Source of the DNA: Paenibacillus bovis
GTDB lineage: Bacteria > Bacillota > Bacilli > Paenibacillales > Paenibacillaceae
Direction of reading: 5' to 3'
DNA length: 64,000 bases
NCBI RefSeq assembly: GCF_001421015.2
Contig: NZ_CP013023.1
Coordinates: forward strand, 3,341,501-3,405,500
Below the pieces are notes generated by a model. It was not told the DNA's origin, made no database searches, and saw only the letters and a program-made list of their open reading frames with translations. Made by a program: the position numbers and the translations under genes. Of the stretch, positions 1 to 9,156 are shown in pieces (position 1 is the first letter of the stretch; the number at the start of each line of letters is the position of its first letter).

Positions 1-3000
1 AGGCTGGTACTGTACTCGATGGCAATATCCAGCGTCTCTCCCTCCTGTACCGTCCAGTTCATGGAGAACTTGGAGGGATTCCAGCCTGGCTCGACAGAAA
101 GGATATCCAGATTCGGTAACTGAAACTCCGGTCTGGTAAAATTCTGCACTGCAAACAGTACGTCAAACAGCGGATGCCGACTTGCATCTCTTTGAAGACC
201 CAGCTGTTCAACCAGCTCTTCAAATGGATAATCGCTATGGGTATAAGCATGCACAATCATCTCTTTGCACTGCGCCAGATAGTCGGTGAATGGCAGATCC
301 GATTCAGGTGAAGTACGCATAGCCAGCATATTGACGAACATACCTGGAATGGACTGGATATCTGCGTGCGAACGTCCGGCGATTGGAGCGCCCGTGATCA
401 TATCATGCTGATTGGTATATTTGGATAACAGCAGATGAAATGCAGCCAACAGCAGCATATGGAGTGTGACTCCCTGACCCAGACAAAGCTGCTGGATTTT
501 ACGGTTTAACTCTTCATCCAATTGGAATTTCCATACATCCCCTCTGTAATCCTGTACAGCAGGACGCGGATAATCCGCAGGCAGCTCTATAACCGGCAGT
601 TCTCCCTGCAGCTGATGCAGCCAGTACCGCTTATGCTCTTGCCATTTCAACCTGCCCGGCTCCGATTGCTGCCAGACAGCATAATCTTTGTATTGAAGGG
701 GGAGCGATGGCAATACTTCTCCCTGGTACAGCTTCAGCAGGTCTTCGAACAGGATACTGGTAGATACTCCATCCGAGATAATATGATGCATATCCAGCAG
801 GAGCAGATAATGATCATGTGCAAGCCGGAACAGTCCGGCACGCATCAGCGGAGCCTCGGATAGATGAAATGGCCGGATAAAGGACAGCAGCACTCTCTGC
901 TGATCCGCTGCTATAGTCTCGCTAATCTCCATATTCCACGATATATCCTCATGAATATGCTGCATCAGCTGTCCATGAATCATATGAAAAGAAGTCCGCA
1001 GACTCTCATGTCGCTGTATCAGCTTTTGCAGCGCTGTATTTAGCCTCGGGATATCAAGCTGCCCTTTCATTTCAAAAAGAAGCGGAATATTATAGGCAGT
1101 CGTCGCTGTATCCTGAATATGCTGCACCATATACATACGCCGCTGCGCAGAGGATACCGGATAATAGGTCTGCTTTGGTGCCCGGGGGATACTGTAGAAC
1201 AGACTTTGCTCGGCAGTATCGATAGAAGCAGCGAGCTCCTGTACTGTTGGCTTTAAAAATACTTCATTCAGCGGAATATCGATATTCATTTCCCTGTGAA
1301 TTCTGGATACCAGTGTCATCGCTTTGAGAGAGTGACCTCCTTTTTCAAAAAAATGATCGTGGACGCCTATTTGCGGTACACCCAGTATCTCTTCAAACAT
1401 GGCAGCCAGCGCGATCTCATTGTCTGTTGCCGGAGCTACAAAGGACGCTGAAGAGTAAGCCGGTGGCTCGGGCAGTGCCGATTTGTTGACTTTGCCATTA
1501 GCGGTAAGAGGCAGCTGATCTATCTGTATAAAATGGGCTGGAATCATGTACTCCGGTAATGTGTGAAGAATATGTTCCCGCAGTTCGTTCATGGTCCACG
1601 TATTGTCAGAGACAATGTATGCACACAGATAGGCATATCCCTCCTGATCCTGACGCGCTATAGTCAGGGACTCTCGCACAGCCGGATGCTGCATCAGCCG
1701 AACATCGATTTCCCCGGGTTCAATACGATAACCGCGAATCTTGACCTGTTCATCCTGTCTTCCTTTATATTCAATCTGCCCATCCGGCAGCCAGCATGCC
1801 AAATCTCCGGTATGATATATTCTCTCTTCCGGGAATAAAGGATGCGGAGTGAACCGCTCTGCTGTCAGCTCGGGACGGTGCAAATACCCTCGCGCCAGCC
1901 CGTTTCCGGATACACACAGCTCTCCGGGTACACCGATAGGCTGCATCTGCCCGGCATGATCCAGAATCCATATCTGGTGGTTGCTGACCGGCTTGCCAAT
2001 TGCCAGCACCGGAGAGAACGAGTCCAGTACGCCACTGGTCGTAACGACTGTATTTTCGGTGGGACCATAGTTGTTAACTACCTGATACGACTGCGGCTTG
2101 AATTGCTGGATGCGTTCTCCGCCAATCAGCAGCAGACGGAGTCCCGGATGATCCAGCTCCATAAATTGAACTGCCAGCTGGGTAGGTAGAAAAGCTATCG
2201 TAATCTCGTGCGCTGCAAAATACGATTGCAGCGCGTAAATATCCCCGCGCATTCTCTCCTCGATAATATGTACTGTCATACCAGCCAGCAAAGGCGGAAA
2301 CATCTCCCACACCGATGCATCAAATCCAAAACCCGCCAACTTGGTACTGCGATCTGCCGGAGAAGTGTGAAAAGTATGATTATGCCAGCTGCACAGATTA
2401 ATCAGTGCCCGATGCTCGATCATTACGCCTTTGGGCTGCCCGGTCGAACCTGAGGTGTAAATCACATAGGCTAGATGATGAACATCATGCAGCGGCTCGA
2501 TATTATGATCTTCTTCCTCCGCCCATACCGAAGCATCCAGCAGAATAGTCGCTCCGGTATACGAGTCGGGGATAGGGAGACCCGGCTGAATCAGCAGCAG
2601 AGCTGTCCGGCTGTCTTCCAGCATATAGGCTGTCCGCTGAACCGGATACGAAGGATCTATTGGCAGATAAGCAGCACCCGATTTGATAATACCGAGTACA
2701 CCTACAAACATTTCCAGAGAATGATGAGCCATAATACCGATAATCTGCTCCGGACCTGCTCCTCTCCTGCGTAGCACACGCGCCAATTGATTCGCTCGGG
2801 CATTCAGCTGTCGGTAGGTCAATGACTGCCCATTAAAAATAACGGCTACAGCATCCGGGTACTGCCGGAAACACTCTTCAAATTGTTCATGAATTGTTTG
2901 ATGGGCAGGCAGAGGCATCTCTGTAGCCTGTGCATGAAATGTATGTATAAGCTGGTGGCGCTCTGCTGCTGTCAGCATAGAGAGCGTATGCACAGGTACA

Positions 3001-3902
3001 TTGGGATGCTGCATAACGGCTTCTGCGATCTGGACAATATGCTGGCAGACCGGCTGCATACGATCACGATCATATACCGCAGGATCATAGGTCAAAGAGA
3101 TATGCAGCGTCTGCTTCAGGCTTATGCGGATAACAAAGCGAGGCTGGTCATTTTCCCAATCCCAATTACGATCTAAATCCAGATCACGATCCAAATGCAG
3201 CTTCAAATCCCCATTCCGATCTGAAGCTGTATAGGAACGAGTATCCATGAGTTCCTGTGCAGAGGATACAAAAGCTGAAGATGCTAGATCTGCACGGCTG
3301 TCTGCCAGGCAAGCATCATCAGAAGCCCCCTGCTCAAATACAAGTACATGATCCACAAGAGGATGCGATAGATCTGCAAGCTGCTGCAGTTCTGTCAGCG
3401 TGTGAAATGGATAGCTGCGCATCAACGACCCGGCTCGCTGAATCTCCAGGCACAATTCCTGAAAAGTGGTTGTACGGGAAGTCGTGACGCGTACCGGCAG
3501 GATGCTGCGGAGCGGTGCTGCTGGATATTCATTCTTTTCCGTATATCCGTGTCCTTCTATGTATCCATGCTTCTGATCGCTGTCAGAGCACATTACACCA
3601 AATACAGCATCGTCACTGTTATTATATTTCTGCAGCACTATTCCCCAGATGGCCTGCAGAAGCGTAGTCAGTGCTATGCCACTGCTGCTGGCATATTCAA
3701 TCAGGGAATCAGTAAGTTCCTGAGCCATCGAGCAGGATATCTGCTCCTGCTGCTGTGGGACGGAAGTATATGTATCCTGAGCAGGCCCTATCGTTATCAA
3801 GCGCTGAGGCAGAATAGATGTTTCTGTAATCCCTTTCAAATAGTCCTGCCAAAATTGCCGGGAATCGTTCTTATTGCCCGGATTATTGTCTTTGTTCGCC
3901 AT
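1..3902 (-). CDS. Non-ribosomal peptide synthetase, first module plus next condensation domain (3' part beyond window)
   Basis: I translated this frame by hand from the ATG at 3902, which has a good ribosome site (AAGGGAG about 9 bases upstream). The reading frame is open to the window edge. Residues about 15-330 resemble only the C-terminal lobe of a condensation domain (starting at FWQDYLKG), so the lobe with the HHxxxDG motif is absent. An adenylation domain follows (about 335-830; YTSGSTGQPKGV, NNYGPTENTVV, YHTGDL, NGKVNKSALP), then a carrier domain (HDHFFEKGGHSLKAM, about 850), then a complete condensation domain with HHIISDG. The eye-aligned specificity code is D-A-W-F-L-G-N-V-V, which matches the classical leucine code. 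I infer that module 1 loads Leu. The 3' end, later modules and product are outside the window. Confidence 0.95.
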   Translation of the reverse strand, partial: MANKDNNPGNKNDSRQFWQDYLKGITETSILPQRLITIGPAQDTYTSVPQQQEQISCSMAQELTDSLIEYASSSGIALTTLLQAIWGIVLQKYNNSDDAVFGVMCSDSDQKHGYIEGHGYTEKNEYPAAPLRSILPVRVTTSRTTTFQELCLEIQRAGSLMRSYPFHTLTELQQLADLSHPLVDHVLVFEQGASDDACLADSRADLASSAFVSSAQELMDTRSYTASDRNGDLKLHLDRDLDLDRNWDWENDQPRFVIRISLKQTLHISLTYDPAVYDRDRMQPVCQHIVQIAEAVMQHPNVPVHTLSMLTAAERHQLIHTFHAQATEMPLPAHQTIHEQFEECFRQYPDAVAVIFNGQSLTYRQLNARANQLARVLRRRGAGPEQIIGIMAHHSLEMFVGVLGIIKSGAAYLPIDPSYPVQRTAYMLEDSRTALLLIQPGLPIPDSYTGATILLDASVWAEEEDHNIEPLHDVHHLAYVIYTSGSTGQPKGVMIEHRALINLCSWHNHTFHTSPADRSTKLAGFGFDASVWEMFPPLLAGMTVHIIEERMRGDIYALQSYFAAHEITIAFLPTQLAVQFMELDHPGLRLLLIGGERIQQFKPQSYQVVNNYGPTENTVVTTSGVLDSFSPVLAIGKPVSNHQIWILDHAGQMQPIGVPGELCVSGNGLARGYLHRPELTAERFTPHPLFPEERIYHTGDLACWLPDGQIEYKGRQDEQVKIRGYRIEPGEIDVRLMQHPAVRESLTIARQDQEGYAYLCAYIVSDNTWTMNELREHILHTLPEYMIPAHFIQIDQLPLTANGKVNKSALPEPPAYSSASFVAPATDNEIALAAMFEEILGVPQIGVHDHFFEKGGHSLKAMTLVSRIHREMNIDIPLNEVFLKPTVQELAASIDTAEQSLFYSIPRAPKQTYYPVSSAQRRMYMVQHIQDTATTAYNIPLLFEMKGQLDIPRLNTALQKLIQRHESLRTSFHMIHGQLMQHIHEDISWNMEISETIAADQQRVLLSFIRPFHLSEAPLMRAGLFRLAHDHYLLLLDMHHIISDGVSTSILFEDLLKLYQGEVLPSLPLQYKDYAVWQQSEPGRLKWQEHKRYWLHQLQGELPVIELPADYPRPAVQDYRGDVWKFQLDEELNRKIQQLCLGQGVTLHMLLLAAFHLLLSKYTNQHDMITGAPIAGRSHADIQSIPGMFVNMLAMRTSPESDLPFTDYLAQCKEMIVHAYTHSDYPFEELVEQLGLQRDASRHPLFDVLFAVQNFTRPEFQLPNLDILSVEPGWNPSKFSMNWTVQEGETLDIAIEYSTS
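3152..3235 (-). repeat. Degenerate GATC/AAATCC repeats coding an Asp-Arg-Leu-rich stretch in the NRPS
   Basis: The DNA repeats short units such as GATCTAAATCC and GATCCAAATG. They encode an alternating Asp/Arg/Leu/Asn segment (HLDRDLDLDRNWDWEND) inside the truncated condensation-domain lobe. Such charged dipeptide runs are not part of the usual domain core, so this looks like a local repeat expansion in a loop. Confidence 0.5.
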
Positions 3903-4213
3903 TATATAGAGCTCCCTTCGCATGTAGCCAACTGGATAGTAAGGCAATAAATTAATTTCCTTACATTTCTTAAAATTCTTTTTATTACCATTACAACATC
4001 CTTATCAGTATACAATGGAAAAGAATAACCTGTTAAGCATACATTTATATGTGTATCGATACGAGAAGAGATGTATAGATGGAAGTTGAGGTATATAGAT
4101 ACAAAAAGAAGCAGCCACCGCAGCAGCTGCTCCTTGATCTGGATCACATATATACAAATAATCACAAGTTCTGAACTCTTCACAATAAGCACCAACAGGA
4201 TTAAATCAGTGTT
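3903..4213. other. Intergenic region upstream of the NRPS
   Basis: No credible gene is present. The region must carry the NRPS promoter (minus strand) and holds the terminator of the upstream oxidase gene near 4102-4131. It is AT-rich toward the NRPS start, and I could not assign a convincing promoter. Confidence 0.6.
4102..4131 (-). terminator. Probable rho-independent terminator of the FAD oxidase gene
   Basis: On the minus strand AGCAGC pairs with GCTGCT across a ten-base loop and is followed by TCTTTTTG. It lies about 80 bases after the stop codon of the oxidase. The stem is short, so confidence is moderate. Confidence 0.5.
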
Positions 4214-5347
4214 TTAGATAGACAGCTGCTCTATGGCTTTGCTGATATCATAATCTTCTATCGCAATATCCGGCTCCATCTCCAGTGCCAGCTTGGCGAG
4301 CTGACTGCCCAGATAAGGACCGGCGGTCAGACCGGATGCTCCCAGTCCATTAGCTGCCAGCAACCCTTTCCACCCCGGCACTCTGCCGATGACAGGCAGA
4401 AATCCCGGTGTAAAGGGACGGAAGCCTACCCGCACTTCCTGAAAAGTGCTGTCCATCAGCCCCGGAGCCAGCTCCAGCCCTTTGTTCAATACCTCCTGCA
4501 TGCCTCCGGCTGTGATTCTCGTGTCATATCCTTCGATATCATTCTCATGAGTAGCTCCGATCACGATCTTCTGATCATCAAAGGCCAACAGATACTGATC
4601 TGTAGGTGGAATCACAACCGGCCAGCTGCCGGTATCCGTCTGATTCGTCGTCTGAAGATGCATAATCTGCGCTTTTTGGAAACTGACCTTGAAATCAATT
4701 CCTAGCGGCTGCAGCAGCGAATGGGCCCATGCACCTGCACAGACCGCGACTTCATCGGCATGATAGGATTCAGTCCCCACCTTCACGCCGGTAATTCGGT
4801 CACTCTCCCACTGAAGAATAGCATCGCCGTGAATCTGTGTGGCTCCGTTTCTTACTGCGGAACGGATCAGTGCATCCCGCAGAGCACGTCCATCAATACG
4901 CGCTGCGCCGCTGATCTGTACCGCCTGATAACCTGCCTGCAAGAGCGGAAATTGCTGGCATGTCTGCTCTTCATCGAGTACAGTAATGTCCCCGATCTCC
5001 GGTGCATCATCTCTGCGCAGACGTGCCCGCTCTTCCATTTTACCGATTTTGTCGGGATCGGTATGAATACTGAGTGCGCCTACTTGCGCATATCCGGTCT
5101 CGGTCTCTCCTTCTTGTTCCAGTTCGCGGATCAGCTGGGGATAGAACTGTGCCCCTCCTCTGGCGAGACGATACCAGGCCTGATTACGCCGCTGGGACAG
5201 CCATGGGCAGATAATGCCTGCTGCTGCATCGGTAGCCTGTCCCTGATCCTGCCGATCGATAAGAAGTACTTCCGCTCCGGCTCGGGCAAGCTGATACGCT
5301 GTCGAAGCTCCCAGAATTCCTGCTCCGATTACAATTACTTTCTTCAT
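4214..5347 (-). CDS. FAD-dependent oxidoreductase, glycine/D-amino acid oxidase family (ThiO/DadA/YurR-like)
   Basis: This 377-residue protein opens with a Rossmann dinucleotide motif (VIVIGAGILGASTAYQLA, residues 4-21), followed by an acidic residue at the end of beta-2 (LIDR), as expected for FAD binding. The C-terminal part contains the family signature around GFRPFTPGFLPVIG and ANGLGASGLTAGPYLG, which closes over the flavin. The DAO family oxidises amines or D-amino acids to imines with release of ammonia. No signal peptide is visible, so it should be cytosolic. It stands alone, divergent from the VanY-like gene and 311 bases upstream of the NRPS. A role in peptide tailoring is possible but not shown. 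The exact substrate cannot be read from the sequence. Confidence 0.88.
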   Translation of the reverse strand: MKKVIVIGAGILGASTAYQLARAGAEVLLIDRQDQGQATDAAAGIICPWLSQRRNQAWYRLARGGAQFYPQLIRELEQEGETETGYAQVGALSIHTDPDKIGKMEERARLRRDDAPEIGDITVLDEEQTCQQFPLLQAGYQAVQISGAARIDGRALRDALIRSAVRNGATQIHGDAILQWESDRITGVKVGTESYHADEVAVCAGAWAHSLLQPLGIDFKVSFQKAQIMHLQTTNQTDTGSWPVVIPPTDQYLLAFDDQKIVIGATHENDIEGYDTRITAGGMQEVLNKGLELAPGLMDSTFQEVRVGFRPFTPGFLPVIGRVPGWKGLLAANGLGASGLTAGPYLGSQLAKLALEMEPDIAIEDYDISKAIEQLSI

Positions 5348-5597
5348 TACGGTAGTTCCTTTCCTGTCTTCTCTAGGGTTACACGCTATACTATCTTAGC
5401 ATGAGTCGAAATGAAATCCATGCCAAATTCCGGAGGAGATGTTTACAAGACAGCAACAAGTCCGATACGATATGGATACTGTGACATGACACAATAGATA
5501 CAGCCAACCGACAGGAAAGTGCCGCTGCGCGAGCTGCTCTCCTGCTCTTATCCTGACTGTATCCAGAATAGATGCTTTTTGCAAAGGAGAATGTACG

Positions 5598-6413
5598 ATG
5601 AAAAATAAAAAAGGAATCCGGATCGCTATAATCAGTACAATATGTCTTTTGTCTGCATGTGGCAGTAACAGTATGACAGCGCAGCAATCGGATACCCTGG
5701 TGTCCAGCGGAGTACATACTGCTGCGTCTTATGCTTCTGCTACAGCAGCAGAGCCTGCCAACACAGCCCATGCTTCCGCTTCGCCGGTCTCTGTGCATCC
5801 GACATCCAGCACTGCTATGAAGACGGTTAGTCATCCGGAAGCGATCGATGTACTGGTGAACAAGCAGAACAAACTGCCGGAAAAGTATACGCCAGCAGAT
5901 CTGGTCTATGCCGATGTACGATTTACATTTAAGGAAAAGATTGAAAAGCGCAAAATGCGCAAGGAAGCAGCAGTTGCACTGAAGCAGATGTTTGCTGCGG
6001 CCGATCAGGATCATGTACCACTGGCAGGCGTCTCTGCTTATCGCTCCCATGCTCGCCAAAAAGCGATTTTCGAAGCCTATGTACGCCGGGATGGCGAAGC
6101 CAAAGCCCGTACTTACAGCGCTTATCCGGGTACCAGCGAGCATGAGACCGGACTTGCTATCGATGTGAGCGGATCGAACGGACGCTGCGCAGCAACAGGC
6201 TGTTTTGCCGGAACCAAGGAAGCCAAATGGCTCGCCCAAAATGCTGCGTCCTATGGATTTATTATCCGCTATCCAAAAGGTAAAGAAAGTATCACCGGCT
6301 ATACGTACGAGCCCTGGCATCTGCGATATGTCGGCAAAACGATAGCAGGAGAGATATCGCGCAAACAGCTGACGCTGGAAGAATACAAGGCACAGCAAGC
6401 AACCTCTTCCTGA
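5598..6413 (+). CDS. VanY/DacY-type D-alanyl-D-alanine carboxypeptidase lipoprotein (peptidase M15B)
   Basis: The protein has 271 residues. The N-terminus has a lipoprotein signal with lipobox LLSAC (Cys21), followed by an Ala/Ser/Thr-rich linker to about residue 95. The catalytic domain shows the M15B zinc signature SEHETGLAID (His near 180, Asp near 187), the upstream GVSAYRSHARQKAIF block and the third ligand in EPWHLRYVG near residue 238. It should trim the terminal D-Ala from peptidoglycan stems outside the membrane. The start is supported by AAGGAG nine bases upstream. No vanHAX-like genes are nearby, so I read it as a housekeeping wall enzyme and not a resistance determinant. It converges on the pectate lyase gene and shares a terminator with it. 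Confidence 0.93.
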   Translation: MKNKKGIRIAIISTICLLSACGSNSMTAQQSDTLVSSGVHTAASYASATAAEPANTAHASASPVSVHPTSSTAMKTVSHPEAIDVLVNKQNKLPEKYTPADLVYADVRFTFKEKIEKRKMRKEAAVALKQMFAAADQDHVPLAGVSAYRSHARQKAIFEAYVRRDGEAKARTYSAYPGTSEHETGLAIDVSGSNGRCAATGCFAGTKEAKWLAQNAASYGFIIRYPKGKESITGYTYEPWHLRYVGKTIAGEISRKQLTLEEYKAQQATSS

Positions 6414-6460
6414 CGATATCTGTATGCAGCCCAACGTGTAAATCAAGATGTAGCTCAAAA

Positions 6461-6496
6461 CAAAGACCTTCTTTCGCTATGGAAAGAAGGTCTTTG
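6461..6496. terminator. Bidirectional terminator between vanY-like and pectate lyase genes
   Basis: A perfect 14-base inverted repeat (CAAAGACCTTCTTT) with an eight-base loop lies between two convergent genes. It is followed by TTTT on the plus strand and preceded by AAAA, so it can work in both directions. Confidence 0.9.
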
Positions 6497-6523
6497 TTTT
6501 ATATCCGAATGCACAAATCCAGA

Positions 6524-7486
6524 TTAATTGATTCCAAGCTTGGAAGGCCAGTTGCCATACCAGGCATAACCGGTACGTCTCTCCTGATCGATATCCTTAA
6601 GCTGGTATTTGACCACACCATCACGACCTACAAAGATCGGTTTATTGGTGTTCAGTTCGTAGAAACGTGCCCAGATCGGTGTCGTTACGCTTGGATCGCT
6701 GACTACGGTTACGTCAGAGCTTGTTTTCACGACACGGATGCCGGTAATTTTGACTGCTTTGAACCAGTCTTCGGCTGCTTTGATCGATGCAGTGATCTGG
6801 GAAGTGGCAGGTCTTGTTTTCAGGAAAGCCACAATACCTGCGCTCTCGCTTGCGCTCAGGGAAGGTACTTCGTAGATGCGCGCGCCCGCCGGCTTCAGGG
6901 TAACAGAATCATGCTGCTGTCCCCATGCAGTCAGTTTGCCGCCGGATACGACCTGCGTTTTCAGAATGCAGTCGATTCCTTTGTCTACAGCCTGTTTGCT
7001 TTTGCCAGCCAGTGTACTGTCGATAAAGGAAAAATCACCTTTTTTGTTGGCTACTTCATCCAGCAGGGTCATTACGCTGATCATGGCGTTGTCGTTATAC
7101 GTGATATGCTGGTGATATCCAGATGCTTTGTACACCTGCGGCCATCCGCCATTGGCATACTGCATCGTGATCAGGAAGTTAATGCCTTTGACAGCTGCAG
7201 CCGAGTACTGGCTGTTGCGAGTTTTGGTATATTCGCTGGCCAAGCGGCGAATTTCCGTATATGTAGCTTTGTTATCGATAGTTGACTTGGCCCAGTCTCC
7301 ACTGGTTTCATCATAGTATTTTTTCCATCCGCCATCTGCCTGCTGATTTTTCAAAATGTCTGATATACTGGCTGTTGTGCCGTCACCATCAGCGGCATGA
7401 ACCGTAGAGAAGGTTGGTAGTACGAATGCCAGAATTGCTGCCAGACTTGCGATTTGAAGCAGCAGCCATAATTTGTTTTTTTGCAT
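6524..7486 (-). CDS. Secreted pectate lyase, polysaccharide lyase family 10
   Basis: The protein has 320 residues and a Sec signal peptide (hydrophobic core ASLAAILAFVLPTF, probable cut after VHA-A). The mature part has the PL10 pattern: NQQADGGWKKYYD, ITYNDNAMISVMTLL, ARIYEVPSLSASES and the C-terminal block PIWARFYELNTNKPIFVGRD with RRTGYAWYGNWP. The family cleaves polygalacturonate by calcium-dependent beta-elimination. No carbohydrate-binding module is attached. A CcpA-type cre sequence 100 bases upstream (7586-7600) predicts catabolite repression. The gene is monocistronic, with its own 3' terminator shared with the convergent vanY-like gene. Confidence 0.95.
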   Translation of the reverse strand: MQKNKLWLLLQIASLAAILAFVLPTFSTVHAADGDGTTASISDILKNQQADGGWKKYYDETSGDWAKSTIDNKATYTEIRRLASEYTKTRNSQYSAAAVKGINFLITMQYANGGWPQVYKASGYHQHITYNDNAMISVMTLLDEVANKKGDFSFIDSTLAGKSKQAVDKGIDCILKTQVVSGGKLTAWGQQHDSVTLKPAGARIYEVPSLSASESAGIVAFLKTRPATSQITASIKAAEDWFKAVKITGIRVVKTSSDVTVVSDPSVTTPIWARFYELNTNKPIFVGRDGVVKYQLKDIDQERRTGYAWYGNWPSKLGIN

Positions 7487-7585
7487 AATCAGTTCTCCTC
7501 GTCAAATAGATTAGATTACAGAATATATGTCTGATTCCGATATTCTGTAGTGTGTTTCCAGAAGAAGTACTCACACTACATTATT

Positions 7586-7600
7586 ATGTAAACGTTATCA
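7586..7600. promoter_or_regulatory. cre site (CcpA operator) upstream of the pectate lyase
   Basis: ATGTAAACGTTATCA fits the Bacillus cre consensus WTGNAANCGNWNNCW at every defined position. It lies about 100 bases upstream of the pectate lyase start codon, a usual place for CcpA repression of polymer-degrading enzymes. It overlaps the half-site TTATGTAAAC, which recurs elsewhere in this window. Confidence 0.7.
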
Positions 7601-7701
7601 AACATGTGGTAATTTTACATATTATGCATTTTCGTGTCAATGATATCGATTCTCTTTTTATGACATTTTAGATATAATAATCAGGAATTTAAATATAAAA
7701 A

Positions 7702-7734
7702 AACCTCCAGCTTCATCGAGATGAACTGGAGGTT
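7702..7734 (-). terminator. Terminator of the MFS transporter gene
   Basis: AACCTCCAG and TTCAT pair with ATGAA and CTGGAGGTT. On the minus strand the stem is followed by a run of seven T. It lies about 80 bases after the MFS stop codon. Confidence 0.88.
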
Positions 7735-7815
7735 GATCATAATGTAATCGCAACTTGGCAACATATCATCTGTGTATGGGATCACGATATTTATTCTGTC
7801 CTGATGCCATACGTG

Positions 7816-9048
7816 CTAGGCATGTCTGAGCTTCTGATTGACCCGTTCTGCGAATAACAGCATAAGCAGAATGTATGCAAGTACCACAAATGGAAACCAG
7901 CCTACATGTACATAAGCAGCAATCAATCCGAACAGTGGCGGCAAAATAGTAATACCTACGTAAGCCATAGCCAGCTGGTAGCCCATCAGACGCGCAGCAT
8001 TCTTTTCTCCAAAGCGGGCAGGCGTCTCATGCAGTAATCCGGGAAAAATAGGCGCGAATCCGACACCGATCAGAATCAGGCCGCTCATTAGCAGAATCGG
8101 AGGCAGCGGCATGAGCAGCAGGATTCCTCCTGCTACCGCGGCCAATTGACCAATCAGGATTAGCCGGCGGTTGCTCATACGCAGTGTCAGGAAGCCCGTG
8201 ATCAATCGTCCCAGGGTAATACCGGCAAAGTATAACGATACCCAGCCGGCAGCCATTTCCGGAGTGACTCCTCTCGCTCCGACGAAAAAGCTGGCTCCCC
8301 ATAATCCTACGGTTGCTTCTGCCCCGCAGTAGAACAGAAACGTCAGCAGTGTAAAATTAACACCCGGAATTCGCAGCAGGTTGACTTTGGCAGCAGGATC
8401 ACCGGAAGAATGATCCGTGGCCTGCGATGAATCTGTTGTATGTAACTCGGATCCAGACTGATTTTGCTTCTCGCGCTGCTTGGCTTCCTGCTGAATAGCC
8501 GCTACCTTTTTCCAGAGCGGCAGAGTAAACAGCAGGATAACGACCAATACCATCTGTATAATAGCTACCGCCTGATATCCACCTCTCCATGAGCTTTCCG
8601 TTCCCATGTAATAGGCCATAATGATTGGCCCTGTAGTAGCGCCTACTCCCCAAAAGCAGTGCAGCCAGCTCATATGATGGGCTTTGTAATTGGAGGCTAC
8701 ATAATGATTCAGACCGGAGTCTACGGCTCCGGCGCCTATTCCGAGCGGAATCGCCAGTACCGCCAGCCAGGTTAGTGACGGGACAAAAGCAAAGCCGAGC
8801 AGTGCCCCTGCAGTCAGACAGCAGCTGATCAGGGTGACCCATCCGGTTCCCAGTTTGTTCAGCAAGGTACCACTGACCAGACTGGACAGGATAGTACCTA
8901 CCGATGCGATAATCGATAATGTACCGGCTGCTCCAAATGGCGCCTGAATATCCAGATGCATGACCGGCCAGGCTGCTCCCAGCATGGAATCAGGAATACC
9001 CAGGCTAATAAAGGATAAATAAATGACAATCAGAAACAGTGTAGCCAT
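7816..9048 (-). CDS. Major facilitator superfamily transporter
   Basis: This is a twelve-helix carrier of about 410 residues. The two six-helix halves are separated by a charged loop rich in Gln, Lys and Ser (around KKVAAIQQEAKQREKQ). Sequence such as GIPDSMLGAAWPVMHLD and GIGAGAVDSGLNHYVA resembles the FucP/YbjJ-like sugar or drug carriers, but the substrate is not clear. I chose the ATG at 9048 because it has the only strong ribosome site (GGAGG, 11 bases upstream) and begins directly before helix 1. An in-frame ATG at 9099 would add 17 hydrophilic residues but has a weak site. The gene lies 108 bases downstream of proS and has its own terminator. Confidence 0.9.
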   Translation of the reverse strand: MATLFLIVIYLSFISLGIPDSMLGAAWPVMHLDIQAPFGAAGTLSIIASVGTILSSLVSGTLLNKLGTGWVTLISCCLTAGALLGFAFVPSLTWLAVLAIPLGIGAGAVDSGLNHYVASNYKAHHMSWLHCFWGVGATTGPIIMAYYMGTESSWRGGYQAVAIIQMVLVVILLFTLPLWKKVAAIQQEAKQREKQNQSGSELHTTDSSQATDHSSGDPAAKVNLLRIPGVNFTLLTFLFYCGAEATVGLWGASFFVGARGVTPEMAAGWVSLYFAGITLGRLITGFLTLRMSNRRLILIGQLAAVAGGILLLMPLPPILLMSGLILIGVGFAPIFPGLLHETPARFGEKNAARLMGYQLAMAYVGITILPPLFGLIAAYVHVGWFPFVVLAYILLMLLFAERVNQKLRHA

Positions 9049-9156
9049 AGGTGCAATAACCTCCATCTTTGGAATATCTGCTGATTCAGCATCTATCATA
9101 TCATCAGACCCCGACTTTTTAAAACATTTATTAAAAGTAATTTTATTTCATAGTAT

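Noticed and set aside
3402..3950. 182-codon plus-strand frame opposite the NRPS start
   Set aside because: It overlaps the NRPS coding strand fully and has no family signature.
5598..6413. Vancomycin resistance determinant
   Set aside because: Only a VanY-like carboxypeptidase is present. There are no vanH, vanA or vanX-like genes nearby, so it is read as a normal wall enzyme.
5391..7285. Long open frames opposite the VanY-like and pectate lyase genes (355 and 268 codons)
   Set aside because: They are antisense shadows of well-supported genes, with no ribosome site and Cys/Arg/Ser-rich composition.
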